A stretch of DNA of 8,461 nucleotides. Source: JANMEX01 sp031423755. Its GTDB lineage: Bacteria > Pseudomonadota > Alphaproteobacteria > Rhizobiales > Rhizobiaceae. How positions within the stretch are numbered: the first letter of the stretch is position 1; the number at the start of each line of letters is the position of its first letter. Shown piece by piece: positions 1 to 5,388 of the stretch. Under the pieces are notes generated by a model. That model saw only the letters and a program-made list of their open reading frames with translations. It was not told the DNA's origin and searched no databases. The DNA is taken from contig JANPGC010000301.1 of the NCBI GenBank assembly GCA_031423755.1, positions 1 through 8,461 on the forward strand, read 5' to 3'. The translations under genes and the position numbers were made by a program.

Positions 1-36
1 GCTGGGGGCGCCGGTGAGCGCCTGTACCCGCTGACA

Positions 37-70
37 CGCGACCGGGCAAAACCGGCGCGGCTTTTGTCTT
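37..70 (+). terminator. Probable intrinsic terminator of an upstream plus-strand gene
   Basis: The stem pairs CGCG (37-40) and CCGG (42-45) with CCGG (52-55) and CGCG (56-59). A single A is bulged, the loop is GCAAAA, and a T-rich tract (TTTTGTCTTT) follows. The T-tract is only on the plus side, so it should end a plus-strand transcript entering from the left; the minus-strand aminotransferase, which also ends here, gains little from it. One frame to its left stops at 32-34 (TGA) and another at 13-15, so the end of a gene may lie in the first 34 bases, but too little is visible to name it. Confidence 0.5.
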
Positions 71-1186
71 TCAGCCCCTCTTTGCGTCCGCCACTGCAGG
101 CGCGAGCGCAGCTTCGAACAAGTCCATATCTGCATCGGTGCCGCATGAGACACGGATGCAGCGCTCGAGGACAGGAGCCGCAGGCTTGCGCACGAAGATG
201 TCCCGCTCGATAAGCCCGTCCAGCACCCGCTTGGCAAACGTGCCATCGCGTCCGCAGTCAATGGCGACGAAATTGGTGGCGGAGGGGATTGATTGCAGCC
301 CATTTGCCAGTGCCGCCCTCCCGATCCTGTCGCGCGAATTGGCAACCGCGCCGATGACATGCGTAAGCCATGCCTGATCCTTCAGCGCGGCAATGCCAGC
401 AGCCTGCGCGATACGGCTCATGCCGAAGTGATTGCGCACCTTGTTGAACGCTTGCACGGCATCCTCCGGACCGAAGACAACGCCGATGCGCACCCCGGCC
501 ATGCCATAAGCCTTCGAGAAAGTCCGAAACCGCAATACATTGGGCGTGTTGACGTCGATGAGAGGCAATGTGCCGGCCGGCGCGGTCTCGCAATAAGCTT
601 CATCCAGCACCAGCATTGTTTCCGGCGGCAGGGCCTTGGCGAAATCCGCAACTTTATCGCCGCTGTGCCACGTGCCCATCGGATTGTCCGGATTGGCAAG
701 ATAGGCAAGTTTCGGTCGATCACGCCAGGCCGCGTCAAGCAACGCCTCAAGATCCTCATGGTCGTCGCGATACGGCACTGTGACCAGTTTCGCGCCAAAC
801 CCGTGCACATGGTAATTGAAGGTCGGATAAGCCCCAAGCGACGACAGGATCACATCACCCGGCGCGGCGTAGAGCCGGACAACGAGCCCCAGCAACCCGT
901 CGATGCCGCCGCCGACATTCACATTGGCGAACGGCACGCCGAGATGCGCTGCGATGGCGGATTTCAGATCATGGTTTTCTGGATCAGCATATTTCCATGA
1001 GTCACCGGCAGCAGCCTGCATGGCGGCAATGACCGAGGGCGCCGGGCCAAAGCCGCTTTCATTGGCCCCGATGCGCGCCTTGAACGGCGCGCCGCGCTGG
1101 CGCTCCAGCGTTTCCGGCCCGACAAACGGCACGGAAGCGGGCAGGGACTGTGTGAGTGGTGTCAGCTTGGGGCGCATTACGGTCAT
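71..1186 (-). CDS. HisC-like PLP-dependent aminotransferase (histidinol-phosphate aminotransferase family)
   Basis: A 371-residue cytosolic fold-type I aminotransferase. The Schiff-base lysine is K225 in FSKAYGMAG. Other class I/II landmarks are the NES motif (42-44), NPDNPMG (165-171), LDEAY (194-198, with the pyridine-nitrogen aspartate D195), GVRIG (231-235, phosphate-binding R233) and the substrate-carboxylate arginine R345 in IRVSCGT. Length and motif order match histidinol-phosphate aminotransferases, which convert imidazole-acetol phosphate and glutamate to histidinol phosphate and 2-oxoglutarate. No other his gene is in view, and related paralogues act on aromatic or other amino acids, so the substrate is not fixed. 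The ATG at 1186 has only a weak Shine-Dalgarno; the ATG three codons in is an alternative. It is transcribed divergently from the sugar kinase, with 171 bases between. Confidence 0.9.
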   Translation of the reverse strand: MTVMRPKLTPLTQSLPASVPFVGPETLERQRGAPFKARIGANESGFGPAPSVIAAMQAAAGDSWKYADPENHDLKSAIAAHLGVPFANVNVGGGIDGLLGLVVRLYAAPGDVILSSLGAYPTFNYHVHGFGAKLVTVPYRDDHEDLEALLDAAWRDRPKLAYLANPDNPMGTWHSGDKVADFAKALPPETMLVLDEAYCETAPAGTLPLIDVNTPNVLRFRTFSKAYGMAGVRIGVVFGPEDAVQAFNKVRNHFGMSRIAQAAGIAALKDQAWLTHVIGAVANSRDRIGRAALANGLQSIPSATNFVAIDCGRDGTFAKRVLDGLIERDIFVRKPAAPVLERCIRVSCGTDADMDLFEAALAPAVADAKRG

Positions 1187-1213
1187 GATGAGGTCCGGCG
1201 GGTGGTTTTGCCG

Positions 1214-1242
1214 ATTGTTGCCGCATAAACAGTTGCTTGCAA
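1214..1242 (-). promoter_or_regulatory. Candidate promoter for the aminotransferase, with a palindrome over the -35
   Basis: Read on the minus strand, TTGCAA (1242-1237) is followed after 17 bases by AACAAT (1219-1214). Each hexamer matches four of six bases of the sigma70-type consensus. The start of transcription would fall about 20 bases upstream of the ATG at 1186. The -35 box is the centre of a perfect 10-bp palindrome GCTTGCAAGC (1235-1244), extendable to 16 bp with one mismatched pair, so a repressor could bind there. This is inference from sequence alone. Confidence 0.28.
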
Positions 1243-1357
1243 GCGACGGACACTCATAAATGCTGGCAAAACCAGCCTAGGCCGTTGCCAATCGGCTCGC
1301 AATGGTTCTAAACCGCTTTCAATTCGGCTTGATGATAAGCATTCGGGGAGGTTTGCG

Positions 1358-2284
1358 ATGATCCTGTCATGTGGCGAGGCGCTGATTGACATGCTGCCGC
1401 GCGAAACGGCGGCGGGCGAGGCCTGTTACATGCCGGCCGCCGGTGGCGCAGTTTTCAACACGGCGATTGCCCTTGGTCGTCTCGGCGCACCTTCAGGCTT
1501 CTTCACAGGCATCTCAACTGACTTCTTCGGCGACATTCTCGTCAAATACCTGGAGGCAAGCCGCGTTGACGCCCGTTATGTGGTGCGGACCGATCATCCG
1601 GAGACGCTGGCCTTCGTGCGGCTGGTCAATGGGCACGCCCAATATGCCTTCTATGATGAAGGCACATCGGGCCGCATGCTGGCGCAGACGGACATTCCTG
1701 CGCTGGATGCCGAAGTGACCGCGCTGCAGTTTGGCGCCATCAGCCTGATCCCCGAGCCGTGCGGCGGCACATATGAGGAGATGATGCGCCGCGAGCAGAA
1801 CAGCCGCGTCATTTCCTTTGATCCGAACATCCGCACATCGTTCATAAAGGACAAGGTGGTCCACCGCGCCCGAATGGACCGGATGCTGGCCATGTCCGAT
1901 ATCATCAAACTGTCAGACGAAGACCTGGCGTTCTTTGATTCGTTCGGCGATTTCGACGGCTTCGCCGCCAAGCTCCTTGAAGGCAAGGCCAAGCTTGTCG
2001 TCATGACGCGCGGCAAGGATGGCGCGACTGCCATCAGCCAGTCGGGAAAAGTCGAAGTTCCGGGCGTGAAAGTGACGGTGGTGGACACGGTGGGTGCGGG
2101 TGACACAGTAAACGCCGGGATTTTGGCGTACTTGCACAAGACGGGAAAGCTTTCGAAGGAAGGTTTGGCGGCGCTCAGCAAGGACGACATCGCGGGAGCT
2201 TTGTCCCTTGCTGTCCGAGCCGCCGCCGTGACGGTTTCCCGGGCTGGCGCCAATCCGCCATGGGAACACGAGCTTCCAGCCTGA
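1358..2284 (+). CDS. PfkB-family carbohydrate kinase, probably fructokinase
   Basis: A 308-residue ribokinase/PfkB kinase that transfers phosphate from ATP to a sugar in the cytosol. The N-terminal glycine-rich substrate-side signature is GGAVFNTAIALGRLGA (29-44). The C-terminal PfkB signature is DTVGAGD (243-249), in which D249 is the expected catalytic base and GAGD forms the anion hole. DPNIR (155-159), LVVMTRGKDGA (213-223) and RAGANPPW (295-302) are typical of bacterial fructokinase-like members, but closely related kinases phosphorylate other sugars, so the substrate is inferred. The ATG at 1358 is well supported by GGGGAGG (1345-1351) six bases upstream. It appears to be a single-gene unit: the gene to the left is divergent and a tRNA follows 85 bases after its stop. 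Confidence 0.9.
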   Translation: MILSCGEALIDMLPRETAAGEACYMPAAGGAVFNTAIALGRLGAPSGFFTGISTDFFGDILVKYLEASRVDARYVVRTDHPETLAFVRLVNGHAQYAFYDEGTSGRMLAQTDIPALDAEVTALQFGAISLIPEPCGGTYEEMMRREQNSRVISFDPNIRTSFIKDKVVHRARMDRMLAMSDIIKLSDEDLAFFDSFGDFDGFAAKLLEGKAKLVVMTRGKDGATAISQSGKVEVPGVKVTVVDTVGAGDTVNAGILAYLHKTGKLSKEGLAALSKDDIAGALSLAVRAAAVTVSRAGANPPWEHELPA

Positions 2285-2330
2285 AGCCGCACAGCGTGTG
2301 TTATTTAAGGCCAGTGTTTGCAATTAGTCC

Positions 2331-2359
2331 TTGAGGGCTATCGGATTTCCGTCTATCCG
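2331..2359 (+). promoter_or_regulatory. Probable promoter of tRNA-Ser
   Basis: TTGAGG (2331-2336), preceded by C, is separated by 17 bases from TATCCG (2354-2359), also preceded by C. This resembles the alphaproteobacterial housekeeping form CTTGAC-N17-CTATAT. Transcription would begin about four bases before the mature tRNA end at 2370, a short leader typical of tRNA genes. The -10 is imperfect. Confidence 0.42.
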
Positions 2360-2369
2360 GACCCTGTGC

Positions 2370-2460
2370 GGAGAGGTGGCCGAGTGGCCGAAGGCGCTCC
2401 CCTGCTAAGGGAGTAGGCTCCAAAAGGGCCTCGTGAGTTCGAATCTCATCCTCTCCGCCA
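2370..2460 (+). tRNA. tRNA-Ser (anticodon GCT)
   Basis: A complete 91-nt tRNA with an encoded CCA. The acceptor stem GGAGAGG (2370-2376) pairs with CCTCTCC (2450-2456), then discriminator G2457 and CCA (2458-2460). The anticodon stem CTCCC/GGGAG (2397-2401 / 2409-2413) encloses loop CTGCTAA with anticodon GCT at 2404-2406, reading AGC/AGU serine codons. The T arm is GTGAG-TTCGAAT-CTCAT. The long variable arm (about 2414-2431) is the class II feature expected of tRNA-Ser. No terminator follows; the next base begins the inverted-repeat block, so the primary transcript probably runs on into the GIY-YIG gene. Confidence 0.97.
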
Positions 2461-2519
2461 TCCTGCTTCGCTCTTCGAGCTTCGCAGGATTGGCTTTGTC
2501 CTATGAGCGAAGCAGGATG
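2459..2519 (+). repeat. Nested inverted repeats abutting the tRNA 3' end
   Basis: CATCCTGCTTCGCTC (2459-2473) is perfectly complementary to GAGCGAAGCAGGATG (2505-2519), giving a 15-bp stem with a 31-nt loop. The same left arm can instead fold locally (2461-2489): TCCTGC pairs with GCAGGA and GCTC with GAGC, separated by TTC/TTC internal loops and closed by a TTC loop. The two pairings are mutually exclusive. The modules at 2477-2490 and 2505-2518 are GAGC-TTC-GCAGGAT and GAGC-GAA-GCAGGAT, differing only in the 3-nt spacer, which is reverse-complemented. The left arm uses the last two bases of the tRNA CCA. Confidence 0.8.
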
Positions 2520-2520
2520 T

Positions 2521-2544
2521 CCTCCGAAGCTTTAGCGAAGGAGG
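2521..2544 (+). repeat. Hairpin enclosing the Shine-Dalgarno of the GIY-YIG gene
   Basis: CCTCC (2521-2525) pairs with GGAGG (2540-2544). An inner GCT (2529-2531) pairs with AGC (2534-2536), separated from the outer stem by GAA/GAA, with a two-base TT loop as drawn (in practice the inner pair may open). It repeats the stem / 3-nt symmetric internal loop / stem design of the hairpin at 2461-2489. Its 3' arm is the ribosome-binding site itself. Confidence 0.65.
2540..2544 (+). promoter_or_regulatory. Shine-Dalgarno deciding the GTG start at 2553
   Basis: GGAGG lies eight bases upstream of GTG 2553, ideal spacing. The other in-frame starts, GTG 2433 (inside the tRNA) and ATG 2517 (an AGG abuts it, too close to serve), lack a usable site. 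This makes 2553 the favoured start. Confidence 0.7.
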
Positions 2545-2552
2545 GCCGGTGC

Positions 2553-2807
2553 GTGTTTTATGTCTATCTCATTGAAAGTTTAAGCGACGATAGAGAGCGC
2601 TACGTAGGACTGACTGCGGATCTCAAGCGGCGTCTCCAAGAGCACAATGCCGGAAAATCCACACATACTTCCAAATATATGCCCTGGTATATGCCCTGGC
2701 GACTGGTAACCTACGCCGCCTTCTCGGGTCAGAAAAAGGCTGCATCTTTTGAGACTTATCTCAAATCCGGCTCCGGTCACGCATTTGCGGCAAAGCGCCT
2801 ATGGTAG
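2553..2807 (+). CDS. Small GIY-YIG nuclease-family protein
   Basis: With the GTG start at 2553 the protein has 84 residues, essentially a bare GIY-YIG domain of the UvrC/YhbQ-like single-domain type. The GIY position is YVY (3-5) and the YIG position is YVG (17-19). R27 in DLKRRLQEHN is the likely catalytic arginine, H31-N32 follow, and E67 in ASFETYLKSGSGHAF is the likely metal-binding glutamate. The KSGSGHAF...KRLW ending is characteristic of the family. It may cut structured DNA, but the cellular role of these stand-alone proteins is not established. It lies 92 bases downstream of tRNA-Ser with inverted repeats between, no separate promoter seen, and is probably co-transcribed with the tRNA. 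Oddities: a duplicated YMPW (42-49), and a frame that stays open upstream into the tRNA. Domain identity is sure; the start is less so. Confidence 0.85.
   Translation: MFYVYLIESLSDDRERYVGLTADLKRRLQEHNAGKSTHTSKYMPWYMPWRLVTYAAFSGQKKAASFETYLKSGSGHAFAAKRLW
2676..2699 (+). repeat. Perfect 12-bp tandem duplication inside the GIY-YIG gene
   Basis: TATATGCCCTGG occurs twice in succession (2676-2687 and 2688-2699). It adds four residues in frame, so the protein reads YMPWYMPW at 42-49, where family members normally have one such aromatic/Pro-Trp motif before the next beta strand. The perfect identity points to a recent slippage or duplication event. Confidence 0.9.
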
Positions 2808-3301
2808 GGCTATGGCGAGGATATTATTCTCTTCTCCGTCGTTAGTCGTCCGCAGCCGCCTTCACGAACTTCGGCGATGTTGAAAGTGAGCTGCAGCGAG
2901 ACTCAACGACGGCATCCCGGACCTTAATTGCTGTTCGATTTCGGCGACGGCGTGGCATTCCCTGGTCCAGTTCGGCAATTCTGCTTGTTTGTGGAATGCC
3001 AGTCCCGATTCTGTCCCCGACTCGCACCAAACACACCAGTTTCGACACAAAGCAGCCGCAATTGCTAACGGCTGTAAACTTGCGTTACCGATTCATGAAC
3101 AAATTCGTTGCGTTTTTGCAACATGGCTAACCGAAGCGGCGTCGAAAACCCCATGTCGGCTCATTGAACGTTGCACTTGGCTTCCGCATTCGTATTGTGG
3201 GCGAAGAAGGAAGCAAGCAGATGCGGGCATTCTTCATTTCAAGGGGACGGGGCACTCTGGTTTCCAGATAAGTCCAGCCCGCAACAAACTGGAGACAGAA
3301 A
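2808..3301. other. Intergenic region of about 490 bases, no convincing gene
   Basis: I see no supported gene here. Two overlapping minus-strand frames (62 and 68 codons, between 2842 and 3050) are open, but neither has a family I recognise or a clear ribosome-binding site. An 8-bp inverted repeat GGCATTCC / GGAATGCC lies at 2954-2961 and 2993-3000, and a small GTTGC/GCAAC hairpin at 3107-3122. The right part should hold the porin promoter and leader. The porin Shine-Dalgarno GGAG (3291-3294) lies seven bases before ATG 3302. The left part may be a decayed remnant of an older gene, but this cannot be shown from the sequence. Confidence 0.6.
3171..3198 (+). promoter_or_regulatory. Weak candidate porin promoter
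   Basis: TTGCAC (3171-3176), a 16-base gap and TATTGT (3193-3198) give three of six and four of six consensus matches. This would leave a leader of roughly 100 bases before the porin ATG. It is the best sigma70-like pair I found upstream, but the score is modest and other placements are possible. Confidence 0.22.
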
Positions 3302-4315
3302 ATGAACATCAAGAGCCTTCTTATCGGTTCTGCTGCAGCACTGGTCGCCGTTTCCGGCGCACGCGCTGCTGACGCAGTTGTCGCCGAGCCGGAAGCTGTC
3401 GAATACGTCCGCGTTTGCGACGCATACGGCGCTGGCTTCTTCTACATCCCGGGCACCGAAACCTGCCTCAAGATCGGCGGTTATGTCCGTTACGACATCG
3501 GCGTTGGCGAGCGTAATGGTTTTGGCGGCGATGCATTCAACAAGAACGCACGTCTTTCCCTTCAGATTTCGACCGCTGCTGATACCGAACTCGGCACCCT
3601 GCGCACCTATGCAGAAACCCGTTTCAACTTCGGCACCGACGGTGTTGGCGATGAAGGTTCCAACTCGTCATCGCTGAACTTCGCATACATCGAACTCGGT
3701 GGTCTGCGCGTCGGCAAAGACGAATCCGCATTCACCACGTTCGCTGGTTATGCTGGTTCTGTGATCAACGACGGTATCGTTCCTTACGGCCCGTTTGACA
3801 CCACGCTCATCAGCTACACCTTCACCGGTGGCAACGGCTTCTCGGCGATCATCTCCCTTGAAGACGACAACGCAACCGGCGACGGCTATGTTCCGGACGT
3901 AGTTGTTGGCGCCAAGTATGCTGCTGGCGATTTCGGCGTGACCGGCGTTGTCGGCTATGACGAATCGACCGAAGAGTTCGGTGGCAAGCTGCGTGTTGAC
4001 GCCAAGCTCGGCGCCTTCTCCGTGTTCGTCATGGGCGGCTACGGCACAGACGACACCTTCGCGACCTCGCGCTTCAAGCCTTGGGGCGGAAACTACGCGA
4101 TCTGGGCTGGCGCATCCTACACCGTCAACGACAAGATCGGCCTGAACATGGAAGTTGACTACGATGAGGCTACCAACTTCGGTATCGCCGCTAACGTAGT
4201 TTACACCGTTGCTCCGGGCTTCGCTGTCACGACCGAAGTTTCCTATGACGATCTGCAGGCCAATGCAGGTGACGGCCGCTTCGGTGGCGTTATCCGCTTC
4301 CAGCGCTCGTTCTAA
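3302..4315 (+). CDS. Outer-membrane porin, rhizobial Omp2-type
   Basis: A 337-residue precursor of a trimeric beta-barrel porin that lets small hydrophilic solutes cross the outer membrane. A signal peptide (1-22) with a basic start (MNIK), a hydrophobic core and an ARA/AD cleavage site is clear. The mature N-terminus carries EYVRVCDAYGAGFFYIPGTE and the two cysteines C39 and C55 typical of Brucella/Mesorhizobium porins, followed by KIGGYVRYDIG (57-67), the first strand. The rest is alternating amphipathic strands rich in Gly, Tyr, Phe and Asp. It ends RFQRSF with terminal F337, the usual signal for the BAM assembly machinery. Codon use is restricted and consistent, as expected for an abundant protein. 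The Shine-Dalgarno is GGAG at 3291. It is monocistronic, with its own terminator. Confidence 0.96.
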   Translation: MNIKSLLIGSAAALVAVSGARAADAVVAEPEAVEYVRVCDAYGAGFFYIPGTETCLKIGGYVRYDIGVGERNGFGGDAFNKNARLSLQISTAADTELGTLRTYAETRFNFGTDGVGDEGSNSSSLNFAYIELGGLRVGKDESAFTTFAGYAGSVINDGIVPYGPFDTTLISYTFTGGNGFSAIISLEDDNATGDGYVPDVVVGAKYAAGDFGVTGVVGYDESTEEFGGKLRVDAKLGAFSVFVMGGYGTDDTFATSRFKPWGGNYAIWAGASYTVNDKIGLNMEVDYDEATNFGIAANVVYTVAPGFAVTTEVSYDDLQANAGDGRFGGVIRFQRSF

Positions 4316-4321
4316 TTCTTT

Positions 4322-4335
4322 CCAACTTCGGTTGG
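4322..4335 (+). other. UUCG-tetraloop hairpin after the porin stop
   Basis: CCAAC (4322-4326) and GTTGG (4331-4335) enclose TTCG, forming a C(UUCG)G tetraloop, one of the most stable RNA hairpin loops, seven bases past the stop codon. It is followed by GTTT but no long T-tract, so it is more likely an mRNA-stabilising or secondary element than the main terminator. Confidence 0.6.
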
Positions 4336-4346
4336 TTTGAGGCAAG

Positions 4347-4378
4347 ACCCGGCAGGCAACTGCCGGGTTTTGTGTTTT
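4347..4378 (+). terminator. Strong intrinsic terminator of the porin
   Basis: ACCCGGCAG (4347-4355) pairs perfectly with CTGCCGGGT (4360-4368) around a GCAA loop. TTTTGTGTTTT follows (its first T also closes the stem). It lies about 30 bases after the porin stop. On the minus strand the sequence after the hairpin is not T-rich, so it serves the porin. Confidence 0.93.
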
Positions 4379-4512
4379 ATGCAGCCGTTGGCCGCGCGAT
4401 TGGTCGTAGCTTAACCTTGACGAGGCGGCGCATCGCGATTGCCGCCGTAAGGTGGCTTGATGAAAGTCATGCCAAATGCGGCGGGCAGATGAGCGGCAAG
4501 CAGATGGCGCGG

Positions 4513-5388
4513 CTACGCTTGAAATGCGTTCTTCAAAAAAGCTGCGATGCGCAATGGCAAATCGCCTGTGTCCAGATGCGGCGCGTGTGCTTGATCTTTG
4601 ACGGTCAGCAGTTCGGTGCCTGGGTGCCGGTGGCCCATTTCCAAAAATACCCGCTCGGACAAAAGTCGCGAGTTCTCACCCCGGATCACCATGAGCGGCA
4701 GATGGCCGAGGCCCGCAAATTGCGGCCAGAGCGCAGGCACTGGCGTCTCAGGTGTCAGCGCATTCAGCGTTTCCGCAATGCGGGGATCATAATCTGCGAC
4801 AAGCCGGCCATTTTCTTCCTCGCGATAGATCGCCCGGACGTGGCGCATCCAATCCTCATCCGTCAGCGCTGCAAACAATTTGCCATGCACGCCCTTCTGG
4901 ATTTCAACCGCCTCGACCCAATCCGCCGGTTTCGGCGCATTTTGCAGATAGCGGCGAATCAGCATCAATCCGTCAAGCTCAATCTCAGGCCCGATATCGT
5001 TGAGAATGACCGCTTTCAGCGCAGCCGGGCGCATGCCGGCCAAAAGATGCAGGACAAGCCCGCCGCGCGAGGTTCCGATGAATGCAGCCTTGGCGACGCC
5101 AAGTGCTGCAAGGCCGGACAAGACATCTTCAGCTTCCGTTACGATATTGTATTCAGAGGCGTCGCGCGCATACTCTGACTCGCCGCGCCCGCGCGAATCG
5201 ATGGTGATAACGCGGTAACCTTGCCCGGCAAGATACAGGGCCAACCCGTTGAAATCACGAGAATTTCTGGTCAGTCCGGCGAGGCAAACCACGGTCGGCA
5301 GGGCAGGGTCGTCGATGCCATAGATCCGTGCGTAAAGGCTAAGTCCGTCGCTGGTCGTGAAATGCCTTGGCGTGAAAGTGCTGCTCAA
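4513..5388 (-). CDS. Alpha/beta hydrolase
   Basis: From the proposed TTG start this is a 291-residue cytosolic alpha/beta-hydrolase-fold enzyme of the MhpC-like type. The nucleophile elbow is GTSRGG (105-110) with Ser107. LAGLTRNSRDF (36-46) provides the oxyanion-side loop, DSRGRGES (64-71) is the conserved turn after strand 4, and the catalytic histidine is most likely H268 in DQAHAPHL. The substrate cannot be told. The frame is open upstream inside the transglycosylase gene, but similarity begins only around PRHFTTSDG. The TTG at 5388 overlaps the transglycosylase stop as TTGA, the arrangement of translationally coupled genes; the upstream G-rich GGGCGG is only a poor Shine-Dalgarno. The site where the catalytic acid usually lies (GENS-D-LLS) carries Arg241 instead. 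Confidence 0.87.
   Translation of the reverse strand: MSSTFTPRHFTTSDGLSLYARIYGIDDPALPTVVCLAGLTRNSRDFNGLALYLAGQGYRVITIDSRGRGESEYARDASEYNIVTEAEDVLSGLAALGVAKAAFIGTSRGGLVLHLLAGMRPAALKAVILNDIGPEIELDGLMLIRRYLQNAPKPADWVEAVEIQKGVHGKLFAALTDEDWMRHVRAIYREEENGRLVADYDPRIAETLNALTPETPVPALWPQFAGLGHLPLMVIRGENSRLLSERVFLEMGHRHPGTELLTVKDQAHAPHLDTGDLPLRIAAFLKNAFQA

Noticed and set aside
293..1000. Plus-strand open frame (235 codons) opposite the aminotransferase
   Set aside because: It is a shadow frame; the minus-strand protein has complete PLP-enzyme motifs, and this one has none.
2370..2460. tRNA-Ser as an integration site of a large genomic island
   Set aside because: No integrase gene, no second copy of the tRNA 3' end and no phage or plasmid genes are seen in the window. 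Only the small GIY-YIG block follows.
2461..2489. Intrinsic terminator of the tRNA
   Set aside because: The hairpin has internal mismatches and no T-tract follows, so it is unlikely to terminate transcription efficiently.
2459..2544. CRISPR-like array in the repeat block after the tRNA
   Set aside because: The repeats are nested inverted repeats of differing sequence, with no regular direct-repeat and spacer pattern and no cas genes.
4372..5178. Plus-strand open frame (268 codons) opposite the hydrolase
   Set aside because: It starts inside the porin terminator and has no ribosome-binding site or motif. The minus strand encodes an obvious hydrolase.
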